A DNA stretch of 45,325 nt from Gammaproteobacteria bacterium (GCA_030830595.1 JAURMS010000132.1:1-45325), one strand, 5' to 3'; counted from the stretch's first letter, positions 30,641 through 38,467 are shown. Made by a program: numbers and translations. Notes: generated by a model from the sequence alone, not told the origin.

Positions 30641-33372
30641 GCGACCCGCTCCTCCTGCTGGGCAATGGCCGACAGGGCCTTGACCAGCACCCGGAACTCC
30701 GGACGGAGTTGCTTGGCCTCCTTGCGGGCGATCGCCTCGTCCTTGACCTTGGCAGCGGCCTCGCACTCGCTGGCGACGTTCGCGAAGCGCCGGCCGCCGA
30801 CGCTGAGCGAGGAAGACTTGATGGCGTGGGCCACGTGTTCGACGGCGAGGATGTCGCCGCTCTCGAAGGCAGCGTCGAGCTCGTCGAGTTTCTGTGCCGT
30901 CTGCTTGAGGAACAACAGGATGGCCTGGCGCACGATCTGCGGCTTGCCAATGGCCCGCAGCTCGTCGATCTGTGTGGTGTCGAGGACCGGCGCGCTGCCT
31001 TCCTGGGCGAGCGGTTCCTGGGTCGCCTCCGGGGTCGGTGCCGGGCGTGCTGCGTTGACCTCACCGGTCACGCCGGTCACGGCCTGCAGCATGGCCTGGA
31101 GCTTGTGCAGGGTGAAGGGCTTGGAGAGAAATTCGTCCATGCCGGCCTCGAGGCATTCCTCGCGATCCCCCTGCAGGGCGTTGGCGGTCAGCGCCACGAT
31201 GGGGACAGGCTTGCGGCCGCTCGTGGCCTCGCCCGCGCGAATCCGCCGCGTGGATTCGTAGCCGTCCATCAACGGCATCTGGCAATCCATGAGCACTACG
31301 TCGAACTGCCGTCCAAGGGCATAGTCCATGCCCAGCGAACCATCGCTGGCTACCGTCACCTCGCAACCCAGGGTTTCAAGCATGCCGCAGGCCACTTCCT
31401 GGTTGACCGGGCTGTCCTCGACCAGCAACACCTTCAGCTTCAGGCTGCGCAGCGCATCGCGCTGGCTGCCGGCACGGCGCTGTTCGGCACCGGCGATGCC
31501 GAGGGCCAACTCGACAGACTCGATGAGTCGCAGGCGGCGCACGGGGAGGACCAACCACTCCTCCGGCGCGGTCGCGGTGAAATCGTCCGCCTGGGCTCGA
31601 CCATTGACGGTGGTCAGCATGACGACCGGCATGGTGGAGCCCGGCCGAGCCCTGACGCCATCGAGGAATTCCGGCCCCTTCATGTCTGGCAGTCGCTGGT
31701 TGGCAATCATCAGCGTGAACGGCCCATCGGAGCGCAGGGCATCCATCGCGCGGTGCGCGGTGTTGGCCCAGTGCACCTTCGCGCCGGCGACCTTCAGCAT
31801 GGCGGTGATGGCATCCGCGGTCGCCTTGCTGGGCTCGACGATCAGCACCGACTGGCCCGGCGGCAGCGTCCACCGCTTGCGTTCCTGGTTCTCGACGGCA
31901 TGACTCAACGGCACCTCGACCCAGAAGGTGGAGCCCTTGCCGAGCTTGCTGGTGACACCGATCTCGCCGTGCAGCAGCTCGGTGAGCTGCTTGGTAATGG
32001 CCAGCCCCAGACCAGTACCGCCGTGCTTGCGGGTCTCGAAGGAATCGACCTGGGTAAAGGCCTCGAAGACGCTGTCCAGCGCTTCGGCCGGGATGCCGAG
32101 CCCGGTGTCCTCTACTTCTATGCGGATCCGAATACCTTCCTCTTCGGCCGACAGCAGCCGGGTCCGAACCAGTACATGGCCCTGCTCGGTGTACTTGATG
32201 GCGTTGCCGAGCAGGTTGGTGACGACCTGGCGCAGCCGGATCACGTCGCCGCGGGCGATTTCGGGGATGTGTGGATCGATGTGGCAGGCGAGGTCCAGCT
32301 TCCGCTCTTCCGCACGGGCCGCGAGCAGGTCGCAAACGTCCTCGATCATCTCGACCAGCGGGAAGTCTTCGTTGAGCACCACCAGCTTGCCGGCTTCGAT
32401 CTTGGAAAAATCCAGGATGTCGTTGATGATTTCCAGCAGCGCGTCGGCAGAGCGACGAATCGTGCCCAGCATGCGCACCTGACGAGCGTCCAGCTGGGTG
32501 TTCTGCAGCAGCTCGGCCATGCCGACCACGCCGTTCATCGGGGTGCGGATTTCGTGGCTCATGCGGGCGAGGAAGTCTCCCTTGGCCCGGCTGGAATGCT
32601 CGGCGCTGGCTGCGGCTGTCTGCAGCTTGCGAGTCCGCTCGACCACCTGCTCCTGCAGTTGACGGCGGTGCTCGGCAAGGTGCTGGTCGCGTACCTTGAT
32701 CTGGCCGATCATTTCATTGAAACGGTTGATCAGGCTGCCGAGCTCTTCCGGTCCCTGGGGCTCGATGCGCACCGAGAAATCCTGGTCCTGCCCGACCTTG
32801 GCCATGGTGCCGAGCAGTTCCTGGATCGGCGTCGTGATGGTGTTGCGGATCCGGCGGGTGCTGACGCTGGCGATCAGGAGCGTGAGCAGGAAGATGCCGC
32901 CCTGGATGGGCAGCAGCTTGACCACCGCGCCGAGCGCGTGGTGCCTTGAAAGGGTCACTTCCAGCAAGCCGACGTTCACGCCGCTACTGGTGAGGGCCAT
33001 TGCCACACTGGCGGGCGGCAGTTGCTGATCGATCGCGGCGATGCCGAGGCCCGCCTCGCCCAGCCTGCGGGTGGCCAGGATGTTCCCCTCGATCCCCTGC
33101 AGCGAAATGGCCGCCGCGCCCTCGCCCACCGTGATCGAGTCGACGACGGCCTGTGCTGCCAGGGCATCCGAGAAGAACGCCGCTGCGGTAGCGGCCTCGG
33201 TCTTGCCGGTCAGTGCCGCCCGGGCGCTGTTGGCCACGTCCTGCATGGCAAGGTGATAGGCGAGCCCGCTGGTCAGGAAGATACCGGCGAGCAGGGCTGA
33301 GCCGGCAGTGACTCCCACCAGCCTTCGCATTTGCCCCGCCAGGGAGCCTTCAGGTTGCCAGATCTTGGCCAT
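30637..33372 (-). CDS. BarA-like hybrid sensor histidine kinase
   Basis: A 911-aa inner-membrane phosphorelay kinase. Two membrane helices (about 18-40 and 150-170) flank a periplasmic sensor of about 110 residues, followed by HAMP (170-225) and coiled coil (225-265). The kinase has His273 in MSHEIRTPMNG, an N box GDVIRLRQVVTNLLGNAIKY, G1 DTGLGIP and G2 GGTGLGLAI. The first receiver (about 505-625) looks inactive, with Asn558 at the phospho-Asp place. The second (about 645-765) is intact with VEDSPVNQE, Asp696 in LMDCQMPLMDG and FLSKPF. An Hpt domain (about 800-895) has His849 in HAIKSSS. BarA itself signals to UvrY/GacA; here the coupled REC-GGDEF-EAL gene is the likelier target. Confidence 0.93.
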   Translation of the reverse strand: MAKIWQPEGSLAGQMRRLVGVTAGSALLAGIFLTSGLAYHLAMQDVANSARAALTGKTEAATAAAFFSDALAAQAVVDSITVGEGAAAISLQGIEGNILATRRLGEAGLGIAAIDQQLPPASVAMALTSSGVNVGLLEVTLSRHHALGAVVKLLPIQGGIFLLTLLIASVSTRRIRNTITTPIQELLGTMAKVGQDQDFSVRIEPQGPEELGSLINRFNEMIGQIKVRDQHLAEHRRQLQEQVVERTRKLQTAAASAEHSSRAKGDFLARMSHEIRTPMNGVVGMAELLQNTQLDARQVRMLGTIRRSADALLEIINDILDFSKIEAGKLVVLNEDFPLVEMIEDVCDLLAARAEERKLDLACHIDPHIPEIARGDVIRLRQVVTNLLGNAIKYTEQGHVLVRTRLLSAEEEGIRIRIEVEDTGLGIPAEALDSVFEAFTQVDSFETRKHGGTGLGLAITKQLTELLHGEIGVTSKLGKGSTFWVEVPLSHAVENQERKRWTLPPGQSVLIVEPSKATADAITAMLKVAGAKVHWANTAHRAMDALRSDGPFTLMIANQRLPDMKGPEFLDGVRARPGSTMPVVMLTTVNGRAQADDFTATAPEEWLVLPVRRLRLIESVELALGIAGAEQRRAGSQRDALRSLKLKVLLVEDSPVNQEVACGMLETLGCEVTVASDGSLGMDYALGRQFDVVLMDCQMPLMDGYESTRRIRAGEATSGRKPVPIVALTANALQGDREECLEAGMDEFLSKPFTLHKLQAMLQAVTGVTGEVNAARPAPTPEATQEPLAQEGSAPVLDTTQIDELRAIGKPQIVRQAILLFLKQTAQKLDELDAAFESGDILAVEHVAHAIKSSSLSVGGRRFANVASECEAAAKVKDEAIARKEAKQLRPEFRVLVKALSAIAQQEERVA

Positions 33373-33380
33373 GCCTCGCC

Positions 33381-33409
33381 TTTCCGGTCTCGACTTGCGC
33401 TGCCGGAAA
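33381..33409. repeat. Inverted repeat in the kinase upstream region
   Basis: TTTCCGG (33381-33387) and CCGGAAA (33403-33409) are perfect 7-bp inverted arms with a 15-base spacer, directly before the kinase start. It could be an operator, or an RNA stem close to the ribosome-binding site. Confidence 0.5.
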
Positions 33410-33430
33410 TCTTACAGAATATGGATTCTG
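33409..33430 (-). promoter_or_regulatory. Candidate kinase promoter with palindromic operator
   Basis: On the minus strand TAAGAT (33414-33409) is a plausible -10. Directly upstream lies a perfect palindrome, CAGAAT-ATGG-ATTCTG on the + strand (33415-33430), filling the -10/-35 spacer. That is a typical place for a repressor site. No strong -35 is seen. Confidence 0.4.
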
Positions 33431-33470
33431 CCCGGCCGCCGGCCGCGAAAACGTGAGGGATTTCACTAAG

Positions 33471-33483
33471 CTGGCGGAGCCAG
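33471..33483 (-). terminator. Weak hairpin after pyrD
   Basis: CTGGC (33471-33475) and GCCAG (33479-33483) pair around three bases just past the pyrD stop. On the minus strand only CTTAG follows, so termination would be weak. Confidence 0.25.
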
Positions 33484-33487
33484 GGGC

Positions 33488-34417
33488 TCAGGTTTTGCGC
33501 AGGCTCCCGACCAGTGCCCCGACCGACTCGAAGCCTTGGTTGGATAGATATTCAGAGATTCCTGAATTGATCTTCGGGCATAGCAGCGGATCGTAGAACA
33601 GGCCCGTGCCGATCCCGACGGCCGACGCACCGGCAATGATGAACTCCAGGGCATCCTCGGCCGAGCAGATCCCGCCCTGGCCGATGATGGGGATGCCGGC
33701 CGGACCCGCCACCTCGTAGACCTGGTGCACCTTCAGCAGGGCGATGGGCTTGATGGCGGGACCGGACAGGCCGCCCTGCACGTTGCCGATCACCGGTCGG
33801 CGACTGCTGATGTCGATGGCCATGCCCGAGATGGTGTTGATGACTGCCAGCGCATCGCTGCCGGCCTCGATGCAGCGGCGGGCATTTTCCCGGATGTCGG
33901 TCTGGTTGGGCGACAGCTTGGTGATCAGCGGCTTGCGGGTGGCCTTGCGACAGGCCTCCACCACGCGTGCCGACATCTCCGGGTAGTTGCCGAACTGCAC
34001 GCCACCTTCCTTGACGTTTGGGCAGGAGATGTTCACCTCGATGGCGTCGATGGGCGAATCGTCGAAGCGGCGTGTCACCTCGACGTATTCCTCGATGGTC
34101 GAGCCACTGACGTTGGCAAAGAACCGGGTCTCTTCACGATCGAGGGTGGGCAGGATCTGGTCCACCACGTAATCCGCCCCGGGGTTCTGCAGGCCGATGG
34201 CGTTGATCATGCCCATGGCGGTTTCGGTCACGCGGTGCGGCGGGTTGCCCAGCCGCGCGGAGCCTGTGGTGCCCTTCAGCACCACTGCGCCGACATCGCG
34301 GTTGGAAAAACCCTCGACGCGGGTGTATTCCTCGCCAAAGCCTACGCAGCCGGACAGCAGCACGATGGGCGAGTTGAGTCGCAGTCCGCAGAAGTCGATG
34401 GCCAGGAGGGGATTCAC
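33488..34417 (-). CDS. pyrD: Dihydroorotate dehydrogenase, class 1B catalytic subunit
   Basis: A 309-aa FMN enzyme oxidising dihydroorotate to orotate in pyrimidine synthesis. The pattern is that of the soluble class 1B enzymes: SPIVLLSGCVGFGEEY, VLKGTT, GNPPHRVTET, MINAIGLQNPG, the active-site loop with Cys132 in VNISCPNVKEGG, and SGPAIKP, GQGGI and GASAVGIGTGLF for FMN binding. Class 1B enzymes normally pair with PyrK, a FAD/iron-sulfur subunit that passes electrons to NAD; no pyrK is in this window. Most gammaproteobacteria instead use the membrane class 2 enzyme. No N-terminal membrane helix is present. It begins three bases after an aminotransferase stop, in one operon. Confidence 0.93.
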   Translation of the reverse strand: MNPLLAIDFCGLRLNSPIVLLSGCVGFGEEYTRVEGFSNRDVGAVVLKGTTGSARLGNPPHRVTETAMGMINAIGLQNPGADYVVDQILPTLDREETRFFANVSGSTIEEYVEVTRRFDDSPIDAIEVNISCPNVKEGGVQFGNYPEMSARVVEACRKATRKPLITKLSPNQTDIRENARRCIEAGSDALAVINTISGMAIDISSRRPVIGNVQGGLSGPAIKPIALLKVHQVYEVAGPAGIPIIGQGGICSAEDALEFIIAGASAVGIGTGLFYDPLLCPKINSGISEYLSNQGFESVGALVGSLRKT

Positions 34418-34420
34418 CGT

Positions 34421-35617
34421 TCAGTTACCGGGCAGCAGGGGTGCCACCAGCCCGGCGACCCGCGGCAGGTTGTCCTCGTTGAGCCCGGCCAGGTTGGCTC
34501 GGCTGTCGTAACCCATATAGATGTGGTGCTGCTCGCGCAGGGTGTTCACGTCATCACGGGCGATGCCGAGGAGTGAGAACATGCCTCGCTGCCGGGTGAT
34601 CCAGCTGGCGTCATAGCCGGGCCGCGCGGCCATGATGCCCTCGGCGAGCTTCGAGCGCAGCCCCCGGATATGGGCACACATGCTGGCCAGCTCACTGCGC
34701 CAGGCCGTCTCCCTCTGGGGGTCGGTCAGTATCCTTTCCACGATCAGTGCCCCATGAGCAGGCGGCATGGAGTACATGGCCCTCGCCGCCTTGTTGGCAT
34801 GGCTCTCGATGGCCGAGGCGCGATCTCGATCTTCGGCGAGTACCAGCAGGGCACCGGTACGCTCACGGTAGAGCCCGAAATTCTTCGAGGACGAGACCGC
34901 CACCAGCATCTCGGGGACTTGGCGAGCAGCCTCGCGGATGGGCCATGCGTCGGTGTCAGGATCGTCGCCTAGGCCCTGATAAGCGATATCGAAAAAGGGC
35001 ACCAGGCGGCGCGCGGTGATCACCGCCAGGATCTGTTCCCACTGCTCGCGAGTGGGGTCCACTCCGGTCGGGTTGTGGCAGGAGGCCTGTAACAGCACCA
35101 AGGTTCCCGGGCTGGCCACCGAGAGCGCGTCCAGCACCGGCTGCAGCACCACGCTGCGGGTGGCGGGGTCATAGTAGGGATGGCGCAGCAGCTGCAGGCC
35201 GCCCCCTGATAAGAGTGGCCCATGGTTCGGCCAGGTCGGGTCACCCAGCAGGAGGGTGGCCCCCGGCTGCGCGCGCTGCACCAGTTCCGCACCGAGGCGG
35301 AGCGCCCCGCAGCCGCCCGCCGCCTGCAGGACGGCGGTGCGTAAGCGCAGGCCCGCCGCCTGTTCCCCCATGACCAGCTTGAAGATCCCCTCGCGGAAAC
35401 CGGGCGAGCCGGCGGCCGGCAGGTAGACCTTGGTGGCCTGCGAGGCGATCAGTGCCTGCTCGGCCTCTTTCACCACGGTCATGACCGGGGTGTTACCCGC
35501 GCGATCCTTGTATACCCCAACGCTGAGATCGACCTTGTCCGGTGAAGGATCCTCACGGAATGCGGCACCGAGGCCGAGGATCGGGTCGGGGGGTAACTGC
35601 TCCAGCGTGGCGAACAT
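34421..35617 (-). CDS. Aspartate/aromatic aminotransferase (class I, AspC/TyrB-like)
   Basis: A 398-aa PLP enzyme that moves amino groups between aspartate or aromatic amino acids and 2-oxoglutarate. Marks are VDLSVGVYKDRAGNTPVM at the start, AGGCGALRLGAEL, DPTWPNH, SCHNPTGVDPT, FFDIAYQGLG, and the cofactor lysine in VSSSKNFGLYRERTGAL (about residue 248). MYSMPPAHGALIV follows. Length equals AspC and TyrB (396-397 aa), and sequence alone does not decide aspartate versus aromatic preference. AGGAG stands just before the ATG. It lies three bases upstream of pyrD, and aspartate feeds pyrimidine synthesis, which favours the aspartate role by context. Divergent from trmL across 63 bp. Confidence 0.92.
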   Translation of the reverse strand: MFATLEQLPPDPILGLGAAFREDPSPDKVDLSVGVYKDRAGNTPVMTVVKEAEQALIASQATKVYLPAAGSPGFREGIFKLVMGEQAAGLRLRTAVLQAAGGCGALRLGAELVQRAQPGATLLLGDPTWPNHGPLLSGGGLQLLRHPYYDPATRSVVLQPVLDALSVASPGTLVLLQASCHNPTGVDPTREQWEQILAVITARRLVPFFDIAYQGLGDDPDTDAWPIREAARQVPEMLVAVSSSKNFGLYRERTGALLVLAEDRDRASAIESHANKAARAMYSMPPAHGALIVERILTDPQRETAWRSELASMCAHIRGLRSKLAEGIMAARPGYDASWITRQRGMFSLLGIARDDVNTLREQHHIYMGYDSRANLAGLNEDNLPRVAGLVAPLLPGN

Positions 35618-35680
35618 GGGACTCCTGGATGAAAAGAACGGCCGGACGGCGTGTATCTTAACCGTTCAGGAAGCGCCCAC

Positions 35681-36163
35681 ATGTTTCACGTCATTCTCTA
35701 CGCCCCGCAAATTCCGCCCAACGCCGGCAACGCCATGCGCTTGTGCGCCAACACCGGCGCCACGCTGCACCTGGTGGAACCGCTGGGGTTCAACCTCGAG
35801 GATCGCCAGCTGCGCCGGGCCGGATTGGACTATCGGGACCTCGCCCGGCTGGTGGTGCACCCGGACCTGTCAGGATGCCTTGCCAGCTTGCCCGGGGCCC
35901 GGGTTTTCCCGGTCGAGACGACGGGTCGGCGGCTCTACACCGAGCAGGCGTTTTCACCCGGCGACGCGTTCCTGTTCGGGCGGGAGACGGAGGGCCTGCC
36001 GGCGGAGCTGCTGCAGGGGTTTCCACCGGAAAGCGTGCTGCGACTGCCCATGCAGCCCGGCAACCGCAGCCTGAACCTTTCAAACAGCGTGGCGGTGGTG
36101 GTCTTCGAAGCCTGGCGCCAGCAGGGCTTCGCGCCTACTCCGCCGAGACCGCCCGGCTCATGA
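35681..36163 (+). CDS. trmL: tRNA (cytidine/uridine-2'-O)-methyltransferase TrmL
   Basis: A 160-aa SPOUT methyltransferase that modifies the wobble base of tRNA-Leu isoacceptors with S-adenosylmethionine. The N-terminus MFHVILYAPQIPPNAGNAMRLCANTGATLHLV in general pattern, the central FLFGRETEGLP and the trefoil-knot end with NRSLNLSNSVAVVVFEAWRQ are diagnostic. Length is normal (157 aa in E. coli). The ATG at 35681 has AGGA nine bases upstream, and TATCTT at 35653-35658 may be its -10. The last 29 bases overlap the 3' end of gpsA on the other strand. Placement between ntrBC-like and secB-like blocks resembles the Pseudomonas order. Confidence 0.93.
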   Translation: MFHVILYAPQIPPNAGNAMRLCANTGATLHLVEPLGFNLEDRQLRRAGLDYRDLARLVVHPDLSGCLASLPGARVFPVETTGRRLYTEQAFSPGDAFLFGRETEGLPAELLQGFPPESVLRLPMQPGNRSLNLSNSVAVVVFEAWRQQGFAPTPPRPPGS

Positions 36164-37133
36164 GGATGTCCACCACCTCGGCAATATCCAGGCCCTCGTA
36201 GGTCACCCGGTAGACCTGCTCGCAGATGGGCATGTCCACCTCGAGGCGGGTGGCGACTTGCCGCACGGCCCTGGCCGCGTGGTAGCCCTCCACGACCTGG
36301 CCAATATCACGGATCGCTTCCTCGACCTTGCGGCCGCTGGCGACTGCCTTGCCGAAGCGGCGGTTGCGCGACTGGTCGTCGGTGCAGGTCAGCACCAGGT
36401 CGCCCAGCCCGGTCAGGCCCATGAAGGTGTCACGCTGGGCACCCAGGGCCAGGCCGAGGCGGACCATCTCGGCCAGGCCGCGGGTGATCAGGAAGACCCG
36501 CGCATTGGCCCCGAAGCCCATGCCGTCGGCCGCGCCGGCAGCGATGGCGATGACGTTCTTGACCGCGCCACCGACCTCGACGCCGATGATGTCCGACTGG
36601 GTGTAGGCGCGCAGATGGGGGGTGGAGATGCTCTGAGCCAGCTCCAGTGCGAAGTCGGGATCCGGCGAGGCGCAGGCGATGGCCGTGGGCAGGCCCTTGC
36701 CGACCTCGCTTGCGAAGGTCGGGCCCGAGAGCACGGCCAGGGGAATGTCGCCGCCGAGCACCTCAGTGGCCACCTGATGCGGCAGCTTGCCGGTGGACAG
36801 CTCGAAGCCCTTGGTGGCCCAGGCTATCCGGGCGCCCGGTTTCAGCAGCGGCTTCAGCTGCTGCAGGACGGAGCGCAAGGCGCTGGAGGGCACGACCAGC
36901 AGCAGGTCCAACGAGGCGTCCACCGCGCGAGCCAGGTCCGCCTCGATCGACAGCGCGTCCGGAAAGTCAGCGCCCGGGAGATACCGGGTATTGCATCGCT
37001 CACGGGCCAGCCGCTCCGGCTCGTCTTCGGCCCGACCCCAGAGGATCGTTGGCCTGCCGGCGCGGGCGAACTGGATGGCCAGCGCCGTGCCCCAGGAGCC
37101 GGCGCCGATCACCGTGATGGGCGGCGCGCTCAC
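36135..37133 (-). CDS. gpsA: Glycerol-3-phosphate dehydrogenase [NAD(P)+]
   Basis: A 332-aa cytosolic enzyme that reduces dihydroxyacetone phosphate to sn-glycerol 3-phosphate, the backbone precursor for phospholipids. The Rossmann motif is ITVIGAGSWGTALA at residues 6-19. Other marks are ATKGFE, LSGPTFASEV, the catalytic lysine region VGGAVKNVIAIAAG, MGLTGLGDLVLTCT with SRNRRFG, and VEGYHAA. Length is close to the 339 aa of E. coli. It is 10 bp downstream of secB, in the usual secB-gpsA order, and probably shares its transcript. Its final 29 bases overlap trmL in convergent orientation. Confidence 0.96.
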   Translation of the reverse strand: MSAPPITVIGAGSWGTALAIQFARAGRPTILWGRAEDEPERLARERCNTRYLPGADFPDALSIEADLARAVDASLDLLLVVPSSALRSVLQQLKPLLKPGARIAWATKGFELSTGKLPHQVATEVLGGDIPLAVLSGPTFASEVGKGLPTAIACASPDPDFALELAQSISTPHLRAYTQSDIIGVEVGGAVKNVIAIAAGAADGMGFGANARVFLITRGLAEMVRLGLALGAQRDTFMGLTGLGDLVLTCTDDQSRNRRFGKAVASGRKVEEAIRDIGQVVEGYHAARAVRQVATRLEVDMPICEQVYRVTYEGLDIAEVVDILMSRAVSAE

Positions 37134-37143
37134 CGCCGCCTGC

Positions 37144-37653
37144 TCAGTTCACCTGCTGGGGAGCGGCTTCGGCCCCCGGCTGTTGCTGGGCAGCGCGCTC
37201 CTGCAGCGAACGCTCGTACAGCGCATCGAAGTTCACCGGAGGCAGGAAGAAGGGCGGGAAGCCGCCCTTGACCACCAGGTCGGAGACCGTCTGGCGGATG
37301 TAGGGGAACAGCACGTTCGGTGCGAAGGCGCCGAGGATGCGCCGGGAATCGTCGGCGCCGAAACCGCGCACCGTGAACAGGCCGGCCTGCTTCACCTCGG
37401 CGACGTAGACCGGTGCATCCCCATTCTTGGCCTCGAGCGTGACCGTGAGCACGACCTCATGCGCATCGCCACCCTTGTGGGACGAACTCGCATTGATGTT
37501 CAGCTGGATCTTGGGATCCGGGTTCTGGGCCGGCAGGAACGGGCCGTTGGGCGACTCGAAGGACAGGTCCTTGATGTAGACGTTCTGCAGCGAGACGTTC
37601 TGGCCCTGGCCGTTGGGGGCAGCGGCTTCCGGGGTAGGGGTTTCTTCAGCCAT
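37144..37653 (-). CDS. secB: Protein-export chaperone SecB
   Basis: A 169-aa cytosolic chaperone that keeps precursor proteins unfolded and hands them to SecA. Recognisable segments are VSLQNVYIKDLSFESPNGP, DPKIQLNINASS, VVLTVTLEAKNGDAPVYVAEVKQAGLF, LGAFAPNVLFPYIRQTVSDLV and GGFPPFFLPPVNFDALY. The acidic N-terminus and the Gln/Ala-rich tail are a little longer than in E. coli (155 aa). AAGGA lies about ten bases before the ATG. It is placed 35 bp after grxC in the typical order rhodanese-grxC-secB-gpsA. The tetrameric chaperone acts with the general secretory path; substrates cannot be told. Confidence 0.96.
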   Translation of the reverse strand: MAEETPTPEAAAPNGQGQNVSLQNVYIKDLSFESPNGPFLPAQNPDPKIQLNINASSSHKGGDAHEVVLTVTLEAKNGDAPVYVAEVKQAGLFTVRGFGADDSRRILGAFAPNVLFPYIRQTVSDLVVKGGFPPFFLPPVNFDALYERSLQERAAQQQPGAEAAPQQVN

Positions 37654-37688
37654 GTTCAGTGATCCTTATATAGCAAGCGATAGGAAGT

Positions 37689-37961
37689 TCAGCCGCTCGG
37701 CGAGGCGGCCAGCAAGCGGTCGAGCTCGCCGCTGCGCTCGGCAGCCGCGAGGTCGTCGGAGCCACCCACGTGGTGATCACCGATGAAAATCTGGGGTACG
37801 GTGCGCCGACCCGTGGTCTCGATCATGTGCTGGCGGAGGCTGGGATCGGTCTCGATGTTCACTTCCCTCCACTGCACCCCCTTGCGCTGCAGGATCGCCT
37901 TGGCCCGCACGCAGTAGGGACACCATGAGGAGACGTACATCACCACCTCGGGACCGGCCAT
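37689..37961 (-). CDS. grxC: Glutaredoxin 3
   Basis: A 90-aa thiol-disulfide oxidoreductase that uses glutathione to reduce disulfides. The dithiol active site is CPYC (Cys14 and Cys17) in MYVSSWCPYC, with TVPQIFIGDHHVGGSDDL forming the glutathione-binding part. I chose ATG 37961, which has AAGGA six bases upstream; a TTG at 37967 would add two residues and would overlap the rhodanese stop. It follows the rhodanese gene with two bases between stop and start, and secB follows 35 bp later, the common arrangement in Pseudomonas and relatives. Confidence 0.95.
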   Translation of the reverse strand: MAGPEVVMYVSSWCPYCVRAKAILQRKGVQWREVNIETDPSLRQHMIETTGRRTVPQIFIGDHHVGGSDDLAAAERSGELDRLLAASPSG

Positions 37962-37963
37962 GT

Positions 37964-38386
37964 TCAATCCTTCACCGTGGGCAGGTTGTCCTGGCGCCAG
38001 GCCCCCAGCCCACCGCGCAGGTTGTGCACCGGGCCGAAGCCCAGCTCGACCAGCTTGCGCGCGGCCGCCGCCGAGGAGAGGCCGCTGTCGCAGCAGGCGA
38101 TCAGCGTCTTGCCCTTGAGCTTGGCAAGGCGCTCGTTGTCGGCCTCGAGCTGGTCGCCCGGGATGTTACGGGCACCCTGGATGTGGCCGTCCTTGAACTG
38201 GTTCGCGGAACGGATGTCCACCACCACGGCACCGTCGTTCATGAGCCTGACGGCTTCCGTAGCGGAAATCGCGGCGGTGGCCTGGGCCCGCTGGCGGAGT
38301 TCAAAGCCGAGTACCACCACCGCCATGGCCAGGGCCGAGCCGGCCAGCAGCGGGTGGTTGCCGATGTAGTCGAGCAGTTGTTCCAT
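37964..38386 (-). CDS. Membrane-anchored rhodanese-like protein
   Basis: A 140-aa single-domain sulfurtransferase-like protein. One N-terminal membrane helix (about residues 13-30) anchors the rhodanese domain (about 38-138). The domain has VVVDIRS, FKDGHIQGARNIP and the active-site loop CCDSGLSS, in which Cys99 fits the CxxGxxS pattern; Cys98 precedes it. The sulfur donor and acceptor are unknown. It heads the minus-strand group rhodanese-grxC-secB-gpsA and is divergent from envC across 81 bp. The same neighbour order is known in Pseudomonas, where a similar rhodanese lies beside grxC. Confidence 0.9.
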   Translation of the reverse strand: MEQLLDYIGNHPLLAGSALAMAVVVLGFELRQRAQATAAISATEAVRLMNDGAVVVDIRSANQFKDGHIQGARNIPGDQLEADNERLAKLKGKTLIACCDSGLSSAAAARKLVELGFGPVHNLRGGLGAWRQDNLPTVKD

Positions 38387-38450
38387 GGGTGTCGGCCAGC
38401 GTCGTATCGATCAGCCGCGCAGTATACCAGCCACCGGGAGCCGCCTCGGC

Positions 38451-38456
38451 TACCAT
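38451..38456 (+). promoter_or_regulatory. Candidate envC -10 element
   Basis: TACCAT at 38451-38456 sits 11 bases before the envC ATG, so the leader would be about five nucleotides. A weaker TATACC lies at 38423-38428. No clear -35 or ribosome-binding site is seen. Confidence 0.28.
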
Positions 38457-38467
38457 AAACAGGCCTC

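Noticed and set aside
30571..32949. A 792-codon open frame on the + strand opposite the hybrid kinase gene
   Set aside because: It lies wholly antisense to a clear multi-domain protein, shows no domain or signal, and its composition (His, Gln, Asp, Arg rich) is typical of a high-GC shadow frame.
33433..33445. GC-rich hairpin CGGCC-GCC-GGCCG as a terminator for pyrD
   Set aside because: No T-run on the minus strand after it, and such short GC stems are common in this composition.
37662..37675. Extended -10 (TGCTATATA on the minus strand) as a secB promoter
   Set aside because: The resulting start would fall after the AAGGA ribosome-binding site, so it is not compatible with secB translation.
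37764..37779. CCACGTGG core in grxC considered as a third parS
   Set aside because: Flanking bases differ from TGTT and AACA, so it lacks the outer half-sites.
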